Below, in pieces: positions 33,011-41,199 of a stretch of 64,000 nucleotides of DNA. The position numbers and the translations under genes were made by a program. The DNA is from Kordia sp965224175 (GTDB lineage: Bacteria > Bacteroidota > Bacteroidia > Flavobacteriales > Flavobacteriaceae), in NCBI RefSeq assembly GCF_965224175.1, contig NZ_OZ245041.1:3348001-3412000 (forward strand), given 5' to 3'. Position 1 is the first letter of the stretch. Each line of letters starts with the position of its first letter. The notes under the pieces are model-generated. The model was not told the origin of the DNA. It searched no databases and was given only the letters and a program-made list of their open reading frames with translations.

Positions 33011-34960
33011 CTATTTCTTGATGAATTTTTCTGTGTGTTTAATACCTGAAGCTGTTGTAACTGTTAAGAAATACATGTTGTCACTTAATTGTGATACATC
33101 AATTTCTGAAACTTCGACAGCTTTACTTTGTACCAATCTTCCAGTCATGTCTGTAATTTTGTATGATACAATTGGTTCATCACTATTAAATTGTAATATA
33201 TCTGCTGTTGGATTTGGAAACATTGTAAAGTTGATAACATCTGTTTCTTCTATACCTAAAGTTCCGCCTGCTTCTCCCATGACAAATAGTGAGCGTAAGT
33301 GATCTTTTACTTCTGTCGTAAATACATTGATAGAAGACGTAGAGTTTACACTATTGCTAAGCGTAATTTGATATGTCCAATCTTCATCATAACAACTATC
33401 GCAACAAGAAGCTACGTACATTCCAATTACATAGAGTTTGTTATGTTCAAATGTATAATTAGGGAAGTTTGTCGTTAATCCCCAAACTGGATTTGCAGAT
33501 GTTGGTAATTGGTTGTTAAATCCTCCAATATTACTTGACCAAGCAAAAGTATTTGGTACCATATTTACAAAGTCTAATGGGTTTGTAAAAGGATATGAAG
33601 AGTATTCTAACTCATATACAAACCATGTATATTGGTATCCGTTGTTTTGTTCAGTACATATATCTTCTACGACTAGACTGTCATCTGAAGCATCAATTGT
33701 ATTGATAGAACCTGTTAATTGCTGAGGATTTCCTTGGTGTAATACGCTAATACTTAAGTTTTGATCGAGTTTTGCTTGCAACGAAATATCATCGATTGCT
33801 AAATCATTTCCATCACCTAAACCATCTTCTTTTAGATGAATTTTAATGTCTAATACATCTTGTTCTCCTTCAAAACATTCAGAAATTTGTTGCCAATCGC
33901 AAGGATCGTCACTATTAGTATCAATAGTAATCCAATCATATAATTGACCATTTACTTCCAAACGAATTTCTGGTTTAATGTTGAATGTACATTGTGGTAA
34001 ATCTTTAAAGTTTGCACAGAATTTATAGGTTTTTTCGAAGTCAATTTGAATACTTTGTTCCCAAATAACACTAGAAGTTCCTGCTGGTTGAGTGGTTCTT
34101 CCGTTGACTAACAAAAAGTCTTTATTAGCGCTATATTGTTCAGGATCAACACATGCAGAATGATCAGTTACTGTTGTTCCAAAAATACTAGCATCGTCAG
34201 ATACTAAATATGCTCCAGGATATAAACTAACATCTTCTGTATAATCGCTACCAAATCCGTTAGCACCATTTTCAAAGTTTCCATTTTCTACTAAGTTGTC
34301 ACCTTCACAACAAAAAGCACCTTCATTATTTGGTTCGCCAGTGTCAATATCACATTCTTGAATACAGATATTATCGTAACCGTATTCTTCTGTTGGACTA
34401 GAAGTTAAGTCTAAGTAAAAACGAATTCCGCCAATGTTACTTATTAATGTATTCCAATCGTCACACTCAGATCCAGCAGCCATTACCCATTGTCCATTTT
34501 CGTTTGAAGGTAAATCAGTTCCTTCACAGGTTTCAATAGGAGCACAGACATGAACCCAACCACCACCTTCAACAGTTTGTACAGTAGCTACAAAAGTTGC
34601 TGTTGCTGTTGGACTTGTTGGCGATCCGCTGTAAATAATAAGTCTAGGAGATAATGGTTCACCAAAACCTCCATCTTCAATAACTTGAAAATCCCAGCAT
34701 AAACATTGTCCTTCATATTCACGCCAGTTACCACTATAATCTATGTTATTGTAAATGTATGATGATCCAGAAGCGTCATATGAATGTAAAAAGAAGTCGT
34801 CAGCGTTTCCGCTTGGCCCAAAAGGATCTGCTGTATTGGCGCCAGCAGCTACGCCGTTCCAGTTTGCAATATCTGGCGTTCCGTCATTAAAATCTTCACA
34901 GAATTGTGCAGAGCTTACTCCCCAAAAAAGAAGCAAACATAAAGTAATCATGTTTTTCAT
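33011..34960 (-). CDS. Large secreted protein with type IX secretion (type A) sorting domain
   Basis: 649 residues with a signal peptide (MKNMITLCLLLFWGVSSAQ). Two lectin-like or jelly-roll regions seem present: residues 20-200 ('FCEDFNDGTPDIANW', then 'GYDNICIQECD') and 215-400 ('NLVENGNFENGANGFGSDY', 'IDDISLQA'). They are rich in Cys pairs. The last 75 residues are the T9SS type A tail: 'FTMFPNPTADILQFNS', 'YKITDMTGRLVQS', 'LSDNMYFLTVTTASG' and 'HTEKFIKK'. It is exported through the outer membrane by the T9SS. The ligand is not known. No protease or glycosidase motif is visible, and the T9SS machinery itself is not in this window. Confidence 0.88.
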   Translation of the reverse strand: MKNMITLCLLLFWGVSSAQFCEDFNDGTPDIANWNGVAAGANTADPFGPSGNADDFFLHSYDASGSSYIYNNIDYSGNWREYEGQCLCWDFQVIEDGGFGEPLSPRLIIYSGSPTSPTATATFVATVQTVEGGGWVHVCAPIETCEGTDLPSNENGQWVMAAGSECDDWNTLISNIGGIRFYLDLTSSPTEEYGYDNICIQECDIDTGEPNNEGAFCCEGDNLVENGNFENGANGFGSDYTEDVSLYPGAYLVSDDASIFGTTVTDHSACVDPEQYSANKDFLLVNGRTTQPAGTSSVIWEQSIQIDFEKTYKFCANFKDLPQCTFNIKPEIRLEVNGQLYDWITIDTNSDDPCDWQQISECFEGEQDVLDIKIHLKEDGLGDGNDLAIDDISLQAKLDQNLSISVLHQGNPQQLTGSINTIDASDDSLVVEDICTEQNNGYQYTWFVYELEYSSYPFTNPLDFVNMVPNTFAWSSNIGGFNNQLPTSANPVWGLTTNFPNYTFEHNKLYVIGMYVASCCDSCYDEDWTYQITLSNSVNSTSSINVFTTEVKDHLRSLFVMGEAGGTLGIEETDVINFTMFPNPTADILQFNSDEPIVSYKITDMTGRLVQSKAVEVSEIDVSQLSDNMYFLTVTTASGIKHTEKFIKK

Positions 34961-35158
34961 AATGTAAAATGTTTAAGTTTCTATAATTTGTTTCAAGGCA
35001 AAGATGCGCCAGTGACAAACAATAGGGTAGAAGTAAAGCACCAAGATTTACAAAGTGTTTTGCCTTAAGAAATTATTGAAAAACCGTAAGTAATACAGGA
35101 AAAACACCCTTTACTCGATAATGGAGATTTAAATACTCAAACGCGTGCGCCGAAATGT

Positions 35159-35182
35159 TTTTAATTGTTTCCGTTCAATGCT
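35159..35182 (+). repeat. Dispersed intergenic repeat, short copy
   Basis: TTTTAATTGTTTCCGTTCAATGCT, identical to 19491-19514. It lies in the 280-base gap between the T9SS cargo gene and the AlkB gene, which holds nothing else recognised. Confidence 0.7.
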
Positions 35183-35240
35183 TCTTGAACTTGTTCTGAA
35201 GCAATTGATTTAAAATGAAATTTAGATTGAATTATAGTTA

Positions 35241-36290
35241 CTATTTTGAAATGTTCACCATTTCATTTGGAATCCGCTTATTCATTACTTTAAACCATAA
35301 AGGCGGAATTAATGCCATGACCATAGAAGTTGGATATCCAAAAGGCATTTGTGGACTTTTTTCATGACAATCAAGTAATTGATATTTTTTTGAGGCTTTG
35401 TAATGATGATCACTATGACGTGTAAGTTCATATAAAACAATGCGCCCGATAACGTGATTCGAATTCCAAGAATGAATTTCACGAACACGTTCGTAACGTC
35501 CAGAAGCTAATTTCTTTCTTAACAATCCATAATGTTCTATATAATTGATAGTTTCCAACAATAAAAAACTAACAACAGCGCTTGCCAATACAAAAATAAA
35601 TGCCAAAGTTCCTAAGAAGTAGAGTATACTTACCACGTATGCAATCTGTAAAACTGTAAACCAAAACATATTATTTTTCAGTGAAAAGAAAGAAAAATTT
35701 CCACGTTGACGTAAGTTCTTTTGAATTTTCCAAGCATTGAGATATTGACGAATGGTTGAGGTAAACCAAAAAGAGTATACAACTTGATTATATCTTGCTG
35801 TGGCAGGATCTTCTTTAGTGGCAGCGTGCAAATGATGTCCAAAATTATGTTCTACAAAAAAATGCATATACAAAGATGGCCACAATAGTAATTTTGCCAT
35901 AAATTGCTCATACTGTGTTTGTCTATGACCTAATTCATGCGCAACATTGATTCCATTTGAACCTAAAACAATTCCGGTAGAAAAGATCAATCCGACTAAT
36001 TCATAAGTTTCATAGCTATTAGTTGATACATTCCATAAAGTAACAAATAACAACCCAAAAACAACAGGAATATTTAAATACAACAACCAATCAAAGATAG
36101 GATTGGCTGCTTTTTCTTCCACTTCTGTTTCAGATAAATTTATCGTGTTCTGCGAAAAAATCAATTCCATAATAGGAATCATTCCAAACGCATATATTGG
36201 CGTTAAAAATGTATAATATCCTCCTAAATATAAAGCCAGTACAGCAACTAATGGCGTAGAAAATGCTGCCAAATATTTCAAGTCTCTCAT
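35241..36290 (-). CDS. Alkane 1-monooxygenase (AlkB-type membrane hydroxylase)
   Basis: 349 residues, six membrane helices. The eight-histidine diiron signature is present: HELGH (118-122), HNFGHH (148-153) and 'RHSDHH' (291-296), with the AlkB-specific 'NYIEHYG' (249-255) just before the last. This separates it from fatty-acid desaturases of the same superfamily. It hydroxylates terminal carbons of medium- or long-chain alkanes or related lipids, using rubredoxin as electron donor. No rubredoxin gene is next to it; the neighbouring gene encodes an outer-membrane barrel that could admit hydrophobic substrate. Confidence 0.92.
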   Translation of the reverse strand: MRDLKYLAAFSTPLVAVLALYLGGYYTFLTPIYAFGMIPIMELIFSQNTINLSETEVEEKAANPIFDWLLYLNIPVVFGLLFVTLWNVSTNSYETYELVGLIFSTGIVLGSNGINVAHELGHRQTQYEQFMAKLLLWPSLYMHFFVEHNFGHHLHAATKEDPATARYNQVVYSFWFTSTIRQYLNAWKIQKNLRQRGNFSFFSLKNNMFWFTVLQIAYVVSILYFLGTLAFIFVLASAVVSFLLLETINYIEHYGLLRKKLASGRYERVREIHSWNSNHVIGRIVLYELTRHSDHHYKASKKYQLLDCHEKSPQMPFGYPTSMVMALIPPLWFKVMNKRIPNEMVNISK

Positions 36291-36377
36291 AATTCAATTT
36301 CTAGATTCAAAGCGATTCAATGTACCACTTTTTTTACTGAAATTAAATTTAGGAGTCTTTTCGTAACAAAAATGCAA

Positions 36378-37205
36378 TTAAAATTTATGATACAAACCAA
36401 CAGTTAATGCAGCTTGTTTGGCAACATTATTTCCAGAAAAAGCGCCACCAAAACTCAGCACGCCACCAAATGACTTGTTGAATTCTCCAACAGCTTTCAA
36501 TCCAAAAGCACCATATTCTTGATTGTTTACATACAAAGCAGTTCCTAAGTTGCTCAACGGTAAATTTACATCACCATCATTAAAAGAACTTACAATATCT
36601 ACAAAACCAATTAGCCAAACCTTGGCATGTACTTTAGTACCAATTTCACCACCAATTTTAAAGTTATTGCTGTAATCATTTGTTTTTAAATCAATTCCTG
36701 TAAAAGCTTGCACATAAAACTTTTCAAAACTACGACCAATATTTAGCGTGGGTGTAAAAGTCCAGGCATCTTGTCCAGTTCTAATTCCAGAAGCAGCTTC
36801 AAAAGTTCCTGTATTTGCTTCTACATTCAACTGACCCGAAATAAGCCATTTCTTATTGTAAAAATTATGTTTCAATCCAACAGAAATATTTCCAAAAGCA
36901 GTCTTAGAATCTTCCGTAATAAAAGCACTTCCATTTACAGCATCGCCAGTTTGAATCAATTTAATAGGAAGATTTACCAATAAAGTCGTTTTATTTGATA
37001 TTCCATATTCTCCATATAATTGTAGTGTATTGTCGGTAACTTCTCGATCTGTTTCATAATCTGGATCACCAAAAACTTCGTCATAATTTGCGATGGTAGT
37101 AAACGAAAGTTGTGTATAAAATTTTCCTTTTTCTTGTGTCCAAGGACTCTGTGCAAACAAAATTCCAGAACTTAAAATAGCGATAATTGTATATATATTT
37201 TTCAT
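36378..37205 (-). CDS. Outer-membrane transporter-like beta-barrel protein (phenol MetA-deg type)
   Basis: 275 residues from ATG 37205 (MKNIYTIIAILSSGILFAQ); seven upstream codons are unlikely. The mature chain is a row of beta-strands with 'PWTQEKGKFYTQLSFT', 'YGISNKTTLLVNLPIKLI' and 'GNISVGLKHNFYNK', ending in '...VGLYHKF' with a C-terminal Phe. This is the pattern of Phenol_MetA_deg-type barrels, linked to uptake of aromatic or other hydrophobic compounds. It is 87 bases upstream of alkB on the same strand, so the two are probably one operon for hydrocarbon or lipid use (inference). Confidence 0.78.
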   Translation of the reverse strand: MKNIYTIIAILSSGILFAQSPWTQEKGKFYTQLSFTTIANYDEVFGDPDYETDREVTDNTLQLYGEYGISNKTTLLVNLPIKLIQTGDAVNGSAFITEDSKTAFGNISVGLKHNFYNKKWLISGQLNVEANTGTFEAASGIRTGQDAWTFTPTLNIGRSFEKFYVQAFTGIDLKTNDYSNNFKIGGEIGTKVHAKVWLIGFVDIVSSFNDGDVNLPLSNLGTALYVNNQEYGAFGLKAVGEFNKSFGGVLSFGGAFSGNNVAKQAALTVGLYHKF

Positions 37206-37315
37206 AATTAGCTTGTTTATGATCACTTAGTAGCGACTTTTTATAAAATCTTACAGAATGTTTAACAAGTCTCATATACCATTAATTGCGTAAATATGTT
37301 ATTTTTATCAGTTAT

Positions 37316-40300
37316 ATGATGAATGCATACGAGCAAATACAAAAGAAACTAGGGCAGTTTGTAACCAAATACTATACAAACGAGCTCATCAAAGGTGCCA
37401 TACTATTCTTTAGTATCGGACTGTTATATTTTATAATCACCTTATTGGTGGAACATTTTCTATGGTTAAACACTGGTGCAAGAACAGCGTTATTCTGGAT
37501 TTTTATTGTGGTAGAGTTGGCGCTTTTCGCAAAATTTATTCTGCTACCATTAACCAAATTGTTCAAACTACAGAAAGGAATTAGTTTCAAAGAAGCGTCT
37601 ACGATTATTGGGAATCATTTCCCAGAAGTAAACGACAAATTATTGAACGTATTGCAATTGTCTGAAACGTCTCAGGAATCTGAATTGTTATTGGCAAGCA
37701 TCGAACAAAAATCACAAGAGCTACAACCTATTCCGTTTCAAGTAGCAATCAACTTTACCAAAAACATTAAATACGCTAAATATGCTATTTTGCCGTTAGC
37801 AATTGTATTATTCGTATGGATTTCAGGAAATAGTTCATTATTTAGTAACAGTTATGAACGCGTTGTAAACTACAAAACGGCGTATGAACCGCCTGCGCCA
37901 TTTCAATTTATTGTAGTAAACGACACTTTACAAGCCATTGAAAATCAAGCATACAAATTACAAGTACAAACGCTAGGTGATGTCATTCCAGAAGAAGTTC
38001 AAATTTCACTAGGAGAGGAAACCTATTTTCTTCAAAACAAAGGTATCGGAACTTTCGAATATACGTTTTCACAACCTAAAGAAGCTACAACATTTACGCT
38101 TACCGCGAATGAAGTCACATCAAAACCATATACGCTCAATGTGGTAAAAGTTCCTTCGTTAGTCAACTTTCAAATGGTCCTAGACTATCCAGCATATACA
38201 AAACGTAAAGATGAGGTATTAAAAAGTACAGGTAATGCAACCATTCCAGAAGGAACAAAAGTAACATGGCAAGCCAAAGCCAAGCAAACGAATCAATTAG
38301 AACTAATTTCTAGCGATAGTACGTATATCTTTAGCAGAGAAACTAATGATTTTAAACTAGAACAAAAAATATATCAAAAACTTGATTATCAAATAAGTAC
38401 AAGTAATAATGAACTTAAAAACTATGAAAATCTTGGCTTTAATATCAACGTAATTAAAGATGAATATCCTAAAATGGATTTACAATCTAAACGTGATACA
38501 ATTGATCAACGTACGATGTATTTTTTAGGACAAGTTTCGGATGATTACGGATTAAAACGTCTGCAATTGGTATACTATCCATCGGAAAGAGCAGATAGTA
38601 AAGTAAAAGAAAACATTCCAATTAGTACTTCAAACATTGATCAGTTTCAATACACGTTTCCAGGTAGCTTAGAATTGGCAAAAGGTGTCAATTATGAATT
38701 CTATTTTGAACTCACAGATAACGACGGAATTCGAGGAGGAAAGAAAGTAAAAAGTGAAATCTTCAATTACCGAAAATTAACGGATACAGAGTTGCAAACA
38801 GAACAATTGCAACAGCAAAATGAAACCATCAAAGACTTAGATAAATCTTTAGAAAAACTACAAAAGCAACAAGAAGAACTCAAAAAGATTTCAAAAAATC
38901 AAAAAGAAAAAAGCGAGTTAAACTTTAATGATCGCAAAAAGCTTGAAAAATTCTTGCAACGACAAGAACAGAACGATCAAATGATGGAGAAGTTTTCTAA
39001 GCAGCTACAACAAAACTTAGAAGATTTTCAAAAAGAAGAAACACAAGACGACGAAGACAAAGAGTTACTAAAAGAACGATTAGAACGTCAACAAAAAGAA
39101 CTAGAGAAGAATGAAAAGCTAATGGAAGAGCTAAAAAAATTAGCAGAAAAAATTAGCGAAGAAGAATTACAAGAAAAACTAGAAGAACTTGGAAAACAGC
39201 AACAAAATAGCAAAAAGAACTTGCAACAAATTCTAGAGTTAACGAAACGCTATTATGTAACTAAGAAAGCTGAGAAAATTCAAAAAGAATTACAAGAACT
39301 TGCCAAAGAGCAGGAAGAACTATCTAAGAAAAGTGGTGATGAAAACACTAAGGAAAAGCAAGACGAACTCAATGATAAGTTTGAAAAGTTGCAAAAAGAA
39401 ATGGATGAATTAGACAAGGAAAACAATGAACTCAAAAAACCATTAGACTTAGAACGCAAAAAAGACGAAGAAGAAGAAATAAAAGAAGAACAAAAAGGAG
39501 CAACAGAAGATCTTGAAAAAAGTGAAGAGTCTCCAAGCGAGCAACAAAAAAGTCAACAACAACAAAGTGCAAAGCAAAAGCAAAAGAAAGCTGCTCAAAA
39601 AATGAAACGTATGAGCAAAAGTATGCAAACAGCTATGCAAATGAGTGGACAACAAAGCATACAAGAAGACGCCGAAATGCTTCGCCAAATACTAGACAAT
39701 CTTGTATTATTTTCTTTTGACGAAGAAAACTTAATGAAAGGTTTTGAAGAAATAGACAACACAAATGCTGGATATGCTTCAAAGCTCAAACGTCAAAAAG
39801 AATTACGCAAAATGTTTGAGCATGTAGACGATAGTTTATTCGCATTATCATTACGTCAACCAAGCATTTCGGAACAAATCAACACAGAAATCACAGACAT
39901 CTATTTCAACATAGACAAATCCTTAGAACTATTAGCTGAAAACAATGTTTATAGAGGAGTTGCCGCACAACAATATGCACTTACATCCACAAACAAATTG
40001 GCAGATTTTCTAAGTGGCGCTTTAGACAATATGAACCAAAGCATGGGACAAGGCCAAGGACAAGGTTCATCAGGAGTTGGACAAAGTGGGCAAAATCAAG
40101 GTCAAGGAAAAGGCTTTCAATTACCAGATATCATACAGTCGCAAGAAGACATCAACAAGCAAATGCAAAAGGGTCAAAAACAAGAAGGCCAAGGAAAAGA
40201 TGGTGAAGGCGGAAAAGAAGGAGGAAAAGAAAAAGGCGACAAAGGTAAAGGAGGAAAAGATGGTAAAGATGGAGAAAACGGTCAGCAAGGTGGCGGATCG

Positions 40301-40741
40301 GGTAGTGGAGATGAAAACGAATCTGGAAAACTTTACGACATATACAAACAACAGCAAGCTTTAAGAAATCAATTAGAACAACAACTCAAAGACAAATACG
40401 GAGACAAAATTGACAATCCACAAGCAAGAGAACTGCTCAAACAAATGGAGCAAGTTGAGACAGAATTATTAGAAAAAGGTTTCAATGATGAAACAATGAA
40501 AAAGATGATTGAACTCAAATATCAATTGCAAAAATTGGACAAAGCTGCTTTCGAACAAGAGAAAGAAAACAAAAGAGAATCTTCTACAAATCGAAAAGAT
40601 TTTACAAATACGACCAATGAAAAAATGCCTGATGTACGACAGTATTTCAATCAAATTGAGATATTAAACAGACAAGTATTACCTTTGCGCAATAATTACA
40701 AAAAGAAAGTACAAGAGTATTTCAAGAAAAAGGATGATTAG
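37316..40741 (+). CDS. DUF4175 family membrane protein
   Basis: About 1141 residues from ATG 37316 (a second ATG follows at once). Three hydrophobic segments lie in the first 180 residues. An extracytoplasmic beta-rich domain runs to about 490. A very long coiled coil follows, built of Lys, Glu and Gln ('LQQQNETIKDLDKSLEKLQKQQEELKK' type, about 500-780). The region around residues 900-1000 is Gly/Gln/Lys-rich and disordered ('GQGQGQGSSGVGQSG'). The layout matches DUF4175, a family found upstream of ybeY in Flavobacteriaceae; its function is not known. It overlaps ybeY by 8 bases, so translation is probably coupled. Confidence 0.85.
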   Translation: MMNAYEQIQKKLGQFVTKYYTNELIKGAILFFSIGLLYFIITLLVEHFLWLNTGARTALFWIFIVVELALFAKFILLPLTKLFKLQKGISFKEASTIIGNHFPEVNDKLLNVLQLSETSQESELLLASIEQKSQELQPIPFQVAINFTKNIKYAKYAILPLAIVLFVWISGNSSLFSNSYERVVNYKTAYEPPAPFQFIVVNDTLQAIENQAYKLQVQTLGDVIPEEVQISLGEETYFLQNKGIGTFEYTFSQPKEATTFTLTANEVTSKPYTLNVVKVPSLVNFQMVLDYPAYTKRKDEVLKSTGNATIPEGTKVTWQAKAKQTNQLELISSDSTYIFSRETNDFKLEQKIYQKLDYQISTSNNELKNYENLGFNINVIKDEYPKMDLQSKRDTIDQRTMYFLGQVSDDYGLKRLQLVYYPSERADSKVKENIPISTSNIDQFQYTFPGSLELAKGVNYEFYFELTDNDGIRGGKKVKSEIFNYRKLTDTELQTEQLQQQNETIKDLDKSLEKLQKQQEELKKISKNQKEKSELNFNDRKKLEKFLQRQEQNDQMMEKFSKQLQQNLEDFQKEETQDDEDKELLKERLERQQKELEKNEKLMEELKKLAEKISEEELQEKLEELGKQQQNSKKNLQQILELTKRYYVTKKAEKIQKELQELAKEQEELSKKSGDENTKEKQDELNDKFEKLQKEMDELDKENNELKKPLDLERKKDEEEEIKEEQKGATEDLEKSEESPSEQQKSQQQQSAKQKQKKAAQKMKRMSKSMQTAMQMSGQQSIQEDAEMLRQILDNLVLFSFDEENLMKGFEEIDNTNAGYASKLKRQKELRKMFEHVDDSLFALSLRQPSISEQINTEITDIYFNIDKSLELLAENNVYRGVAAQQYALTSTNKLADFLSGALDNMNQSMGQGQGQGSSGVGQSGQNQGQGKGFQLPDIIQSQEDINKQMQKGQKQEGQGKDGEGGKEGGKEKGDKGKGGKDGKDGENGQQGGGSGSGDENESGKLYDIYKQQQALRNQLEQQLKDKYGDKIDNPQARELLKQMEQVETELLEKGFNDETMKKMIELKYQLQKLDKAAFEQEKENKRESSTNRKDFTNTTNEKMPDVRQYFNQIEILNRQVLPLRNNYKKKVQEYFKKKDD

Positions 40742-41156
40742 TTTTCATTACGAGACTCAATTTGAACTTCCAAATGAAGCACAAATTGAACAATGGATTA
40801 GCAAGGTAATTGCATCTGAGGACAAAAAAGAAGGCGAGATAAATTATATCTTTTGTGATGATGAATATCTACATAAACTAAATGTAGAATTTCTAAATCA
40901 TGATACGTTAACAGATATCATAAGTTTTGACAATTCCCTAGGAAATCAGCTCCATGGAGACATTTTTATCTCTATTGAACGTGTAGCCGACAATGCCAAA
41001 GACTTTAAAGTTTCTTTTGAAGAAGAGTTGCGTCGTGTAATGATTCATGGTGTATTACACTACTGTGGATATAAAGACAAAACGGATACTGATCAAGAAG
41101 TAATGACTTCCAAAGAAAACGAAAAACTTGGAATGTTCCACGTGGAACACTCTTAA
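40734..41156 (+). CDS. ybeY: Endoribonuclease YbeY (rRNA maturation factor)
   Basis: 140 residues. The YbeY core is 'LTDIISFD' and 'GDIFISIERV', then 'RRVMIHGVLHYCGYKDKTDTDQEVM'. The zinc motif H-x-x-x-H is present, but the third His of HGxLHxxGYDH is an Asp here. This has been seen in flavobacterial relatives as far as I recall, and the metal site is otherwise standard. YbeY trims 16S rRNA and takes part in ribosome quality control. The last codons (MFHVEH) are formed by a perfect parS palindrome. Confidence 0.92.
   Translation: MISFHYETQFELPNEAQIEQWISKVIASEDKKEGEINYIFCDDEYLHKLNVEFLNHDTLTDIISFDNSLGNQLHGDIFISIERVADNAKDFKVSFEEELRRVMIHGVLHYCGYKDKTDTDQEVMTSKENEKLGMFHVEHS
41134..41149. promoter_or_regulatory. 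parS centromere site 1 (inside ybeY 3' end)
   Basis: TGTTCCACGTGGAACA, a perfect 16-bp palindrome and a close match to the widely conserved ParB-binding parS consensus. It lies in the coding end of ybeY, encoding Phe-His-Val-Glu-His. Two identical copies follow within 3.4 kb. Confidence 0.9.
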
Positions 41157-41199
41157 ATTTCTAAGTACAAATTATAAAAGAAAACTCAATCGTTTAGAT

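Noticed and set aside
39449..40364. Several frames antisense to or shifted within the DUF4175 gene
   Set aside because: They are by-products of the Lys/Glu/Gln-rich coiled-coil codons, with Phe/Leu-rich shadows on the other strand.
37316..40741. Gly/Gln-rich repeats in the DUF4175 gene as a possible tandem DNA repeat
   Set aside because: The repeats are short and irregular codon runs within a disordered linker, not a true tandem array.
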